Source of the DNA: Parabacteroides sp. AD58
GTDB lineage: Bacteria; Bacteroidota; Bacteroidia; Bacteroidales; Tannerellaceae
Assembly (NCBI RefSeq): GCF_023744375.2
Contig: NZ_CP146284.1
Span: forward strand, 992,001 to 1,056,000
DNA length: 64,000 nt
Direction: 5' to 3'
In this document: in pieces, positions 25,974-33,276 of the stretch
Layout of the letters: each line of letters begins with the position of its first letter
Position numbering within the stretch: position 1 is the first letter of the stretch
The notes under the pieces: model-generated
Database searches by the model: none
Seen by the model: the letters and a program-made list of their open reading frames with translations, nothing else
What the model was told of the DNA's origin: nothing
Position numbers and translations under genes: made by a program

Positions 25974-26447
25974 TTACCTGCCTGGTGACTTGTTTTTTAT
26001 CCAAATCCAACCAAGCAATATGAGAAGCCCGATCATGAAGATGATTCCGATTATCGGCCCTTTCCAACCGACATCCCGTTCCTGGTGCACCATCTCGTTT
26101 TGCCGTTCCTGCTGCCATTGGTTGATCTGGTTCTCGTACTGGTACACCAATTGCATCAGGCTGTCGCAACGGGATTCGACAAACAGGGTGTCGTGCACCA
26201 GTCGGACCGAAACATGGGCTTGTCCGCTGCTCTGGTGAAAGGCGGCTATGGGTGGCAAGTCGTTCAATTCGGCTACCGGGATTGCCAGATTCGCCTCGCT
26301 CATCGGGACGACCTGCGTTTGCAAGGTCTCGCGGAAAGACTGTTGCCCCCAATCCGCCTTCTGTTGGTTTACTACGCTTTCTTTACTGGCTTCACACGCC
26401 GTCAGTGCCAATGCACACATCCAAATGGAAATCACATGCTGTCTCAT
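25974..26447 (-). CDS. Lipoprotein with coiled coil and C-terminal membrane helix
   Basis: From ATG 26447 the protein has 157 residues. It begins with a lipoprotein signal MRQHVISIWMCALALTACEAS, lipobox LTAC. The middle is helical and rich in Q and E (SLMQLVYQYENQINQWQQERQNE), a likely short coiled coil. A single TM helix GPIIGIIFMIGLLILLGWIWI and a basic tail KNKSPGR end it. A lipid anchor at one end and a TM helix at the other could bridge two membranes, like a phage spanin, but this is only a geometric argument. It starts a minus-strand transcript from the promoter at 26471-26478 and precedes DUF4248 by 20 bases. Confidence 0.68.
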   Translation of the reverse strand: MRQHVISIWMCALALTACEASKESVVNQQKADWGQQSFRETLQTQVVPMSEANLAIPVAELNDLPPIAAFHQSSGQAHVSVRLVHDTLFVESRCDSLMQLVYQYENQINQWQQERQNEMVHQERDVGWKGPIIGIIFMIGLLILLGWIWIKNKSPGR

Positions 26448-26470
26448 ATCGTTTGTTTTAAAGTTTACAT

Positions 26471-26544
26471 CAAAGATATAATACAGGATTTCGGTAATGT
26501 TGACGTGTGTCGCCCAGTGTCGCTCAATGTCGCCCAGTGTCGCC
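26471..26544 (-). promoter_or_regulatory. Promoter with four 10-bp operator repeats (left copy)
   Basis: Read on the minus strand: four 10-bp units of GGCGACACTG/AGCGACACTG type (26505-26544), then GTCAAC (26499-26504), 20 bases, then the -7 box TATCTTTG (26471-26478), 24 bases before the ATG of the lipoprotein gene. The same arrangement with identical spacing occurs on the plus strand at 31761-31834. Confidence 0.7.
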
Positions 26545-26643
26545 CAAAAGGGGGAAAAGAATATCATTCATGCGATAAAGCCAAAGAAAGCAAGCATAAC
26601 TACATAAACCGCTCCATAAACTATCTCCGCACCAGCTCCCGAC

Positions 26644-27339
26644 TTATCTTTCAAACGGCAAGCGCACCAATGAATTGAAATATTGTTTCAACAGCCATTC
26701 CTGGGCTTTGAGTTTGATCATAGCCTGGCGGTAATCTTCGCTGACGTGCAGGTTGTTTTGTGGCCGCCAACGGGAAAACTGCGCCATCGCGCTGAGCTTT
26801 TCTTCCAGGCTGTTGCGGATAAAACCGCGGCTTTGCAGTTCTTGATACAAGATGCTGGCAAATGGGATTTCCAAGTCCGGGCGGCTCTTGTATTCGTGAA
26901 ACCGCTTGATGATCAGTCGGTTCATGCTCTGCTCGTTGTATTCGCGGCTCACCGCCGGCAAGGCTTTGACTTCTTTTTCCTGCTCCATCTGCTTGATCAT
27001 CTGATAACGCAAGTCGCTGGTTTTGTAGGCTTTCAGCCATTTGCAAAATGTGCGCAGATTGACGCCTGTATAATCGCCGTACTCGCCTTTGGCGCCCAGT
27101 TCGAAACAGATAACGATTTCGCCACGATGCAAATACGGATATGATTCTCTTAAATCCGAACAAAGTTTAGCTGCCAATACACTAATATCCTTTTCATCGT
27201 AGGTCAGGTAACCGACTATGATGTAACATTGTATAATCTGAGCACTTGCAAAGTCTGTTAGATCTTTGGGCATAATATCAGTAATGCGGGGCGTTTGAAA
27301 CGCCATCCGCATCTTGTTGGTAAATATATCTAAATTCAT
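26644..27339 (-). CDS. Unrecognised protein of the DUF4373 operon
   Basis: I do not recognise this 231-residue protein. It is probably all-alpha with basic and acidic residues mixed: MPKDLTDFASAQIIQCYIIVGYLTYDEKD near the start, HRGEIVICFELGAKGEYGDYTGVNLRTFCKWLKAY at about residues 70-105, and a basic C-terminal third ending EWLLKQYFNSLVRLPFER. Its start overlaps the end of the DUF4373 gene by 4 bases (ATGA), so the two are translated together. Co-occurrence with DUF4373 (replication initiator-like winged helix) suggests a DNA replication or DNA-binding accessory role, which is an inference. Confidence 0.65.
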   Translation of the reverse strand: MNLDIFTNKMRMAFQTPRITDIMPKDLTDFASAQIIQCYIIVGYLTYDEKDISVLAAKLCSDLRESYPYLHRGEIVICFELGAKGEYGDYTGVNLRTFCKWLKAYKTSDLRYQMIKQMEQEKEVKALPAVSREYNEQSMNRLIIKRFHEYKSRPDLEIPFASILYQELQSRGFIRNSLEEKLSAMAQFSRWRPQNNLHVSEDYRQAMIKLKAQEWLLKQYFNSLVRLPFER

Positions 27340-28298
27340 AACGGGTTTTGTTGCATTAATTGATAAGCCATTTCAGAAGCACGTTCGGCAACAGCCATCG
27401 CTTCTTCTATTTTGGATGTTTTTTGTGTTGTTCGCGGCGCGGAACATTTGTTTTCTATCATAGCAGCTTTTGCGCCGGTCAGGATTTGCAAATCGGTTTC
27501 CCAATTGTTATATCGCCACCAGCCAAAAAGTCCGGACTGGTAATCTTTTTTTGTCTGAATAGTATTTTCGCTGGATCGCAAAATAACGTAATCATCGAAG
27601 CATTTCATAATTTGATAAGCGTTATTGAGTATCAAAATACCTTTTCCGCTATATCGAACCAGTGTAGCGCACCAATCTTCATCATTCAGCATTTCCATCT
27701 TCCACTGATCCCATTCGGCTTTTAGTGATCGAATTTTTTCGCTCTCGCGCGCGATGTGTGTGTGATTATTTATACTTTCCTTTCCTTTACTTTTATCTAC
27801 TTTACTTTTATCTACTTTACTTTGTTGAAAATTGCATGCAATTTTTGGATTTTTGTCGACAGAATTGTCGTTCAAATGCTCTTTTGGGGTAGTTGAACTC
27901 GATATCATGTCTGCAATTAACAAATATTCAGGATTCGAGATTTTCTGTTTTTTCCGCCGAACAGTGGCTGAGAAGTAGCAATTTTGAATTTTTTCAGACG
28001 TCAAAATGTGATACTCTTCATACATTTTTTTATTGAAAATATCTTCTTCTACCAACGAATTGACCAGATTCATTATGGTTGCATACGAATATTTAGTGTG
28101 GAAAGAGGCAGAGAATATTTTTCCTATCTTTTCGTTCCAATCCATATAATAACCGGATTTGTAAATCTGGGAAAACAGTTTAAGAACCACTGCGGTGGCT
28201 TCCAATCCGTAATCGCTGATTATAATTGCTATTTTGTTGTTCTCAAAAAAGTTTACATCGAGAGGGAAATATTGTAATCCCTTTATAGAGAGTGCCAT
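27336..28298 (-). CDS. DUF4373 (Lin1244/Lin1753-like) domain protein
   Basis: The 320-residue protein has the DUF4373 start: GLQYFPLDVNFFENNKIAIIISDYGLEATAVVLKLFSQIYKSGYYMDW, about residues 7-55, followed by a winged-helix-like segment FHTKYSYATIMNLVNSLVEEDIF. The C-terminal half (KAEWDQWKMEMLNDEDW, then WWRYNNWETDLQILTGA) has tryptophan-rich blocks. DUF4373 proteins resemble phage replication initiator (DnaD/RepA-like) proteins. No proof of function is visible. The start lies 20 bases from the left end of an IS4-type element, which separates this gene from the rest of its operon. Confidence 0.75.
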   Translation of the reverse strand: MALSIKGLQYFPLDVNFFENNKIAIIISDYGLEATAVVLKLFSQIYKSGYYMDWNEKIGKIFSASFHTKYSYATIMNLVNSLVEEDIFNKKMYEEYHILTSEKIQNCYFSATVRRKKQKISNPEYLLIADMISSSTTPKEHLNDNSVDKNPKIACNFQQSKVDKSKVDKSKGKESINNHTHIARESEKIRSLKAEWDQWKMEMLNDEDWCATLVRYSGKGILILNNAYQIMKCFDDYVILRSSENTIQTKKDYQSGLFGWWRYNNWETDLQILTGAKAAMIENKCSAPRTTQKTSKIEEAMAVAERASEMAYQLMQQNPL

Positions 28299-28317
28299 GT
28301 TTTTTCTTTTTATTATT

Positions 28318-29900
28318 CAAGTTTCGCAAGAACTCAAATAATGTAATAAAAAAAGCTAAAGAGTTTGATAATTCAATGATTATCACTATATTAATGTCGC
28401 CAAACAAACAATATAGCACCCTTTAGCCATGAACAAAAATAGACATATTATCGGTGAACTCCAAGAGTTTTTTGCAAACAATGACTCCAGCAAGGCAATA
28501 AACAGCATATCAACCATTATGAACAGCATAAGGATACAAAGCAAAGTCATTGGGTCAGTTAAGAATCCGAATTGCAAATTCACTTGTCTTCAGGTGTTGC
28601 AGCTGCTTGTTCTGTTCCCGTTCTTTTCAATTAAGAATGCTGCCAACTATTCGTCTTCTGCCCTGGGCAGGATGTTTGTCTGCCACAAAGATATGTTCTA
28701 TCGTTTCATGAACGACGGCAACGTCAATTGGCGACGTATAATCTACTCGGTTTTCAGGCAGTTGTATTCACGTGTGAAACGCAGAACGACATTGAAGTCG
28801 GACATCAGGTGCGTCATCATCGATGATACAGACCTTCCAAAGACCGGATTCAAGACCGAAAAGATTGGCAAGGTATTCTCTCATACCCAAATGAAGCCTA
28901 TACTTGGCTTCAAGGCAATGTTCCTCTGCTTTACGGATGGTGTATCCCAGTTTCTTCTTGATTTTTCTCTCCATGGAGAGGAGGGAAAACGAAGCGATAA
29001 GCCACAGGGTTTATCCAAGAAACAGACGGAGGCTCGCTATTGCAAGGAACACTCGGAGGATGAACGTATTGTCAGACGTAGCGCTGAGTATTTTGCAAGT
29101 AAGATTGAGACGGCCATCAGTATGCTCAAACGCTCAATCATAGAGGGCGTACGTTTCGATTATCTTCTTGTTGACAGCTGGTTTACCTGCTCTGAACTTT
29201 TGAAGTTCGTAGTCTCAAGGCACTTTGGATGCCACCTTATCGGAATGATAAAGATGGGCAAGACCAAGTATGAGACAGATCTTGGAAACAAGACAGTGCC
29301 TGAGCTTATCAAGACTCTCCAGAAATCCAGGAACGTAAAGTATAGCCGCTCAATCGGTTACTACACAGCAACCGTATCTGCTAAAATCTCCGGCATTAAG
29401 GTCAGTCTGTTCTTCTACAGAAGAGGCAAGAAGGGCAACTGGAATGCTCTGCTTACCTCTGATCTTAAACTTGATGCCAAAGAAGCCTTCAGACTTTATT
29501 CAAGAAGATGGGTTATCGAAGTGGCTCACAAAGAGATGAAGCAAAACCTGAAACTCGGAAAGAACCAGTGCAGAGACTTCGCCGGACAGATTGCAGGCAT
29601 ATCATTGTGCGTACTACAGTACAATATACTCAGTTATGTCAAACGCAATGAGTCATACGAAACTATCGGAGGACTCTTTGCCGAAATTTCAAAGAACTCT
29701 GTCGAGCTTTCGGTAGCAGAAAAGATCTGGCTGCTGATCATAGAAGTTATAAACGTCATTGCTGAGGTACTTAACTGTGATGCAATGGTTCTGACTGAAC
29801 AAATAATATCAAACGATAAACAAATCAAAGCAGTAAAGCAGGCTTTCGACAGGCTGACGCCAGCCGCCTGAGAAGCTACAATTTACTTGCGAAACTTAAG
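28318..29900 (+). mobile_element. IS4-family insertion sequence, apparently complete
   Basis: A transposase gene on the plus strand is framed by inverted ends: CAAGTTTCGCAAG at the left (28318-28330) and CTTGCGAAACTTAAG at the right (29886-29900). TTATTATT occurs just outside both ends (28310-28317 and 29901-29908), a possible 8-bp target duplication, although AT-rich sequence makes chance likely. The element sits inside a minus-strand operon, between the nuclease gene at 29928-30260 and the DUF4373 gene. Confidence 0.8.
28429..29871 (+). CDS. IS4-family DDE transposase
   Basis: The 480-residue transposase is complete. The first acidic residue of the DDE triad is in CVIIDDTDLPKTG (about residue 130), the second in FDYLLVDSWFTCSELL (about 250), and the third in RRWVIEVAHKEMKQNLKLGKNQCR (about 360), which has the IS4 Y/R-E-K pattern. 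The N-terminal KFTCLQVLQLLVLFPFF and FMNDGNVNWRRIIY segments are shared by this Bacteroidetes group. It would cut and paste the element. Frame and triad are intact, so the copy may be active. Confidence 0.9.
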   Translation: MNKNRHIIGELQEFFANNDSSKAINSISTIMNSIRIQSKVIGSVKNPNCKFTCLQVLQLLVLFPFFSIKNAANYSSSALGRMFVCHKDMFYRFMNDGNVNWRRIIYSVFRQLYSRVKRRTTLKSDIRCVIIDDTDLPKTGFKTEKIGKVFSHTQMKPILGFKAMFLCFTDGVSQFLLDFSLHGEEGKRSDKPQGLSKKQTEARYCKEHSEDERIVRRSAEYFASKIETAISMLKRSIIEGVRFDYLLVDSWFTCSELLKFVVSRHFGCHLIGMIKMGKTKYETDLGNKTVPELIKTLQKSRNVKYSRSIGYYTATVSAKISGIKVSLFFYRRGKKGNWNALLTSDLKLDAKEAFRLYSRRWVIEVAHKEMKQNLKLGKNQCRDFAGQIAGISLCVLQYNILSYVKRNESYETIGGLFAEISKNSVELSVAEKIWLLIIEVINVIAEVLNCDAMVLTEQIISNDKQIKAVKQAFDRLTPAA

Positions 29901-29927
29901 TTATTATTGATTATTAGTTGATTATAA

Positions 29928-30260
29928 TTACAAACTGACGGTAGTCAATTTCTTTCTGCAAGCTCTGACTATCTGCTGGATCGTCTTTACCCGCAATAAT
30001 TCGGACGGAATGGTGCGTATAACAAGCCAGCCGCAAGCGGCTGCCTCGTTATACTTTTCCATATCCCGCAAATAACCTTCCGGACGGAAATGACGCCCGC
30101 CGTTCCAAACGCCGCCTTCCACTTCGATGGCTACGTGAACTGCCGGTATGGCAAAGTCAAAGCGCCATTCGCGCGTGGGGTGAAAACGGTATTCGCGCTT
30201 GGTTTCCAAACCTGTCAGGTTATAGATTGCCCGTTCAAGGGGTGAAAAGTTCTTCTCCAT
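29928..30260 (-). CDS. Small PD-(D/E)xK nuclease (DUF559 / Vsr-like)
   Basis: The 110-residue protein has the nuclease core in REWRFDFAIPAVHVAIEVEGGVWNGGRHFRPEGYLRDMEKYNEAAACGWLVIRTIPSE: Asp in FDFAIP, then ExE in IEVEGG and a following lysine in MEKYN. This is the DUF559/Vsr-type endonuclease fold found in phages and mobile elements. It overlaps the upstream gene by 26 bases and is read in the same operon. The IS4-type element begins 27 bases after its stop. The substrate (branched DNA, nicking or repair) is not known. Confidence 0.72.
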   Translation of the reverse strand: MEKNFSPLERAIYNLTGLETKREYRFHPTREWRFDFAIPAVHVAIEVEGGVWNGGRHFRPEGYLRDMEKYNEAAACGWLVIRTIPSELLRVKTIQQIVRACRKKLTTVSL

Positions 30261-30507
30261 CTATTAATAAATTAGTCGCTTCATCGACTGTTTTACACGT
30301 GGTGACAAAAAGTGCTCCCATGCGGTTGTCAAAAACAACCCATCGTTCTTGCCACGGTTCATAAAAGTAGCCAAATTCGCTTTGCTTGGAATCGTATCGG
30401 TAAGTCCGCGAACCTCGTTCGCCGTCCACTAAGTTGAAGAAACAGCGGGCTGCCGCCGTTTCTATCAGACAACCGGGCAAAAGCCGGTCACGCACCTCGT
30501 CGTCCAT
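30235..30507 (-). CDS. Unrecognised 90-aa protein
   Basis: I do not recognise this protein. It has an aromatic, partly beta-rich centre (FFNLVDGERGSRTYRYDSKQSEFGYFYEPWQERWVVFDNRMGALFV) and an acidic end (DEATNLLIDGEELFTP). It has no signal peptide or TM helix. The start abuts the stop of the gene at 30508-31389, and the end overlaps the nuclease gene by 26 bases, so it is clearly coded between them. A nuclease partner or inhibitor is possible from place alone. Confidence 0.55.
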   Translation of the reverse strand: MDDEVRDRLLPGCLIETAAARCFFNLVDGERGSRTYRYDSKQSEFGYFYEPWQERWVVFDNRMGALFVTTCKTVDEATNLLIDGEELFTP

Positions 30508-31389
30508 TTAATTCGCCTGTACCGTGATGAACGAATCCGATTCAAACCGCTTTCCTTTCGTGATATACAGCAGGGCTTCGCGTTCGCAGAATGACAAGTC
30601 TTCCATCAGGCGCTCCAGCCACTCATACGAATCTTTGCCGGTATTGACGCGCACCGCCAGATTGATCGGACACGTGGTTTCCGTCCGGAAACCGGCATAG
30701 ATATTGATAATTTCCGAATTGCCGCTGGGCTGACGGGCAAAGGTGAGCGGGAGTTTGAAGAAACGCTCCATGTCTTCCTGGGGCAAATACTGGCCTTTTT
30801 GTTCCCACCAGAATTTGAAGAGTTCGATAAAACCTAACGGATCGTTCGGTACCGGGAGTTTTTGTACCTGAATATCAGACAACTTACGTTCTTCTTCCAA
30901 CAGCTTTTTACGGGCATTCAAACGGGTTTCTTCTTTCTTCTCGTCAGATACCTTCCGTTTGTCAATCCGCTTCAGCTGGCGTTCGTAGTTGGTTCGCAAC
31001 TGTTCTTTTACCTGTTTGTTCCGTTCCCATTCCTGGCGGAGTAATTCACGCAGACGGCTTTGGCAAGCATGAGCGATCGAGCCCGGTTTAAGCGGATCGA
31101 TCTCACTCTCAAGCGACGTAAATTTTTTCTGCAACGCCAGTAGCCTATCAGTATAAGGCTTTCTGAGCGAACGCATCCGCACTACCTCGTCTTTACACTC
31201 CTGCACAAATTCAGACAGCTCAACCGCAACTTCTTTCACGTCAGATTTGGTGCTCAAATTTACGCTATTCAAAATTTCTTCACCCCGTTTCTTTAGTTCG
31301 GCGTTTGTCGTAACAGACAGATTCAAGGCACTCTGTAAATTTTCCATAGGTTGCAATGCCAAGGCATTGCTTTCTTTATTTGTTTTCAT
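30508..31389 (-). CDS. Coiled-coil protein heading the accessory operon
   Basis: The 293-residue protein is helical through most of residues 20-190, with strong coiled-coil signs (long runs such as LKKRGEEILN, VRMRSLRKPYTDRLLALQKKFTSLESEI and KQVKEQLRTNYERQLKRIDKRKV). A C-terminal globular part follows, with FIELFKFWWEQKGQYLPQEDMERFF and INIYAGFRTETTCPINLAVRVN. It has some likeness to phage DUF1351-type proteins near recombinases, but I cannot place it in a family. It is the first gene of a minus-strand operon that continues with the 90-aa protein, the nuclease and, across the IS, DUF4373. Confidence 0.65.
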   Translation of the reverse strand: MKTNKESNALALQPMENLQSALNLSVTTNAELKKRGEEILNSVNLSTKSDVKEVAVELSEFVQECKDEVVRMRSLRKPYTDRLLALQKKFTSLESEIDPLKPGSIAHACQSRLRELLRQEWERNKQVKEQLRTNYERQLKRIDKRKVSDEKKEETRLNARKKLLEEERKLSDIQVQKLPVPNDPLGFIELFKFWWEQKGQYLPQEDMERFFKLPLTFARQPSGNSEIINIYAGFRTETTCPINLAVRVNTGKDSYEWLERLMEDLSFCEREALLYITKGKRFESDSFITVQAN

Positions 31390-31457
31390 CTTTATTACTT
31401 AAAATTGTTACTAAAAACATTAATACAATCACTTTGTTTATTCATGAATCAACATTA

Positions 31458-31465
31458 CAAATGTA
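31458..31465 (-). promoter_or_regulatory. -7 box (TACATTTG, minus strand)
   Basis: CAAATGTA on the plus strand reads TACATTTG on the minus strand, 69 bases before the ATG at 31389. It is the likely promoter of the coiled-coil/nuclease/DUF4373 operon. Confidence 0.5.
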
Positions 31466-31629
31466 ATTAATACTTTTCTTTTTAACAAATAAAATAGCAT
31501 ATTAATTAGTCATTTATTCATGTTTTATGGTATTTTAAGCCTAATATCGATTTATTTAGTTCATGTTTATTTGGTTAATTACCTATTTATATATTAAATA
31601 AAATAAGGTAAAGAAAGAAGAGAAAATAT

Positions 31630-31698
31630 CCGGCGTATTTTGATGATTTCCCGGCGTCTTTTAAGAAAAAGCCGGCGTCTTTTGGGGAAAAGCCAGGC
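31630..31698. repeat. 21-bp imperfect tandem repeats
   Basis: CCGGCG occurs at 31630, 31651 and 31672, and CCAGGC at 31693, exactly 21 bases apart. The second and third units share CCGGCGTCTTTT and an A-rich end. They lie 60 bases before the right operator array. A minus-strand frame of 72 codons over them has no start signal or family likeness and is taken as non-coding. Confidence 0.5.
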
Positions 31699-31760
31699 AG
31701 GAAATTGGGGAGAAATCCTGTCGGAAAAATGAATGCCCAAATACTTTTTTTATCCTTTTG

Positions 31761-31834
31761 GGCGACATTGAGCGACACTGAGCGACATTGGGCGACACAC
31801 GTCAACAGTACGGTTTTCGGGTGTTGTATCTTTG
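31761..31834 (+). promoter_or_regulatory. Promoter with four 10-bp operator repeats (right copy)
   Basis: GGCGACATTG, AGCGACACTG, AGCGACATTG and GGCGACACAC run from 31761 to 31800, then GTCAAC (31801-31806), 20 bases, then the -7 box TATCTTTG (31827-31834). It drives the HU-family gene. The same sequence in the opposite direction, with the same 20-base spacer, is at 26471-26544. Confidence 0.7.
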
Positions 31835-31898
31835 TAGTGTGACAAGAGAGGAAGAGGCGCGGTTGCCGAACCTGTAAAAAACTTGTCCCGATAAAGTT

Positions 31899-32327
31899 AT
31901 GGCAATTTCTTATACCTTAGTGCAGCGAAAAGACATGAGTAAGGGCGCGTTGGAAGGCGCAAAGTTGTATTATGCCCAGGCAGTGAGCACGCGCCGGGTG
32001 GATTTCGATGATTTGTGCGATGAGATCGCTGAAACCTGTACGCTGACGTCGGCCGACATCAAGGCGGTCTTAGACCGTGTGATCTGGGGCATGGTAACAC
32101 ACCTGAAGAACAGCGAGATCGTTCAGTTCGGCGATTTGGGTAACTTCCGCATCGCTGTGGGCAGTTCCGGAGCGTCGACGCCTGAAGAGTTCACTGCGAC
32201 CATGCTCCGCAAACCAAAAGTGGTGTTCCACCCGGGCAAACGCTTGCAGGAGATGCGCGATGTCGCCAAGTTCGCCCGCTTCACCGTCGATAAAGACGAG
32301 GGCGCAGATGGCGGCGGGGGCGTGTAA
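31899..32327 (+). CDS. HU-family DNA-binding protein
   Basis: The 142-residue protein has the HU/IHF-like fold region of the Bacteroidetes type: an N-terminal MAISYTLVQRKDMSKGALEGAKLYYAQAVSTRRVDFDDLCDEIAETCTLTSADIKAVLDRVIWGMVTHLKNSEIVQFGDLGNFRIAVGS, with helix, helix and beta-arm in order, and the PKVVFHPGKRLQEM segment. The tail ends in glycines. It should bend and bind DNA. Genes of this type stand beside amidase, M15 and DUF4248 genes in many Bacteroides. It has its own operator array, which suggests tight control, and a terminator follows. Confidence 0.85.
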   Translation: MAISYTLVQRKDMSKGALEGAKLYYAQAVSTRRVDFDDLCDEIAETCTLTSADIKAVLDRVIWGMVTHLKNSEIVQFGDLGNFRIAVGSSGASTPEEFTATMLRKPKVVFHPGKRLQEMRDVAKFARFTVDKDEGADGGGGV

Positions 32328-32370
32328 CAAAAGCCCCCATCTTTTCTGATTTTACTGTTCGTGCCTAAAT

Positions 32371-32430
32371 CCGGCTTCCTAAAAGACTGGCTGTTTTATC
32401 AGTCGCTTTTGGGAGGCCGGTTTGTTTTTC
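32371..32430 (+). terminator. Terminator after the HU-family gene
   Basis: CCGGCTTCCTAAAAGACTG from 32371 pairs with CAGTCGCTTTTGGGAGGCCGG ending at 32420, with few mismatches, followed by TTTGTTTTTC. Confidence 0.7.
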
Positions 32431-32434
32431 TGTT

Positions 32435-32714
32435 TCACGGATGAAAAGAACTTTTCTCATCAACAGAACGGATGGCCTTTTCAGGGTTAAAGAAGCCCAA
32501 AATCCCATTCATTCTGTTGATTAAGTGCGCTTGGTTTACGAGAAAAAGATACCTGAATTTCGAGAAACTGAGCGAGAATATTCGTGATATATATCCGATA
32601 CAATAACTTAATTCAGTATAAAAGTGGATCACTTCCGAATCACATCGCTCCTTCTTCCGTGTCTTATACTCTTTCATAACATTTTGATTTGGTCAACTAC
32701 TTTCAGACTAAGAC
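32435..32714 (-). mobile_element. Remnant of an IS3-like element (5' end)
   Basis: On the minus strand the end GTCTTAGTCTGAAA (tip at 32714) is followed by GTTGAC and a start of an orfA-like frame, MKEYKTRKKERCDSEVIHFYTELSYCIGYISRIFSLS, a helix-turn-helix beginning. It matches the copy at 62887-63573. The likeness fades past about 32570, so the copy is truncated on its left. Its intact tip faces the dnd operon. The 80-codon open frame here (32435-32677) is not taken as a working gene. Nothing else is seen in 32715-32768. Confidence 0.6.
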
Positions 32715-32768
32715 ACTTAAACCATAATCACATAAATTTACTACTGTCAGAATTATGCTTGATTTCAA

Positions 32769-33272
32769 TTATAACTGTTTGTTAGATAGTTCTCTTAATA
32801 TATTGGTGTACACAAAAGGATCCGAAAATTCATTTTTACTTTCAGTAAATCGTTTGTACAAATATTCAAATCCTGTATTCGCATATCCTTCTATTCTCCT
32901 GACAATAGTTGTAATTGAAGATTTACATTCTTCATCAGACATATCTTCTAATTCTATCCAATCAAATCCAATTTTATCTCTATCCTCTGAGAAGATAAGC
33001 ATTAAGATATAATTTACCAAGTCAATAGGTTTCCAATTTACTATAGGTGCAAAATCTTTAGTCTCCCCACCTCCTGCAATAGGAGTACATTGCCCAATTT
33101 TATATCCGATCATAAAAGCATACATATAAGTTTGATAATACGCTCCAAACTTGATGTAGTCACCACCATTTTTAGACCCTTTTGTTGATATTATTTCTAT
33201 AAATGACTGATAAATTGCCAAGTATCTTGGTTTCCTTGACTCAATTTCTTGGCGAAATTCATGACTATTCAT
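32769..33272 (-). CDS. Last gene of the dnd-linked operon, unrecognised 167-aa protein
   Basis: I do not recognise this protein. It looks alpha-helical: MNSHEFRQEIESRKPRYLAIYQSFIEIISTKGSKNGGDYIKFGAYYQTYMYAFMIGYKIG, then VNWKPIDLVNYILMLIF, then CKSSITTIVRRIEGYANTGFEYLYKRF. It has no TM helix or signal peptide. It starts 4 bases after the stop of the SMC-like ATPase gene, so it is a likely partner of that ATPase. Size and shape recall DndE-like or DptG-like accessory subunits only loosely, and I would not assign it. Base composition is as AT-rich as the rest of the island. Confidence 0.65.
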   Translation of the reverse strand: MNSHEFRQEIESRKPRYLAIYQSFIEIISTKGSKNGGDYIKFGAYYQTYMYAFMIGYKIGQCTPIAGGGETKDFAPIVNWKPIDLVNYILMLIFSEDRDKIGFDWIELEDMSDEECKSSITTIVRRIEGYANTGFEYLYKRFTESKNEFSDPFVYTNILRELSNKQL

Positions 33273-33276
33273 ATAA

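Noticed and set aside
25954..26352. N-terminal extension of the DUF4248 gene
   Set aside because: It is antisense-phase overlap with the lipoprotein gene and has no likeness; the domain starts at 25953 or 25929.
31587..31805. 72-codon gene on the minus strand
   Set aside because: It runs through the 21-bp repeats and the operator array; its repeats are explained by the DNA period.
32435..32677. 80-codon gene on the minus strand
   Set aside because: Its first half matches the orfA start of the IS3-like remnant and the rest has no support; treated as part of the remnant.
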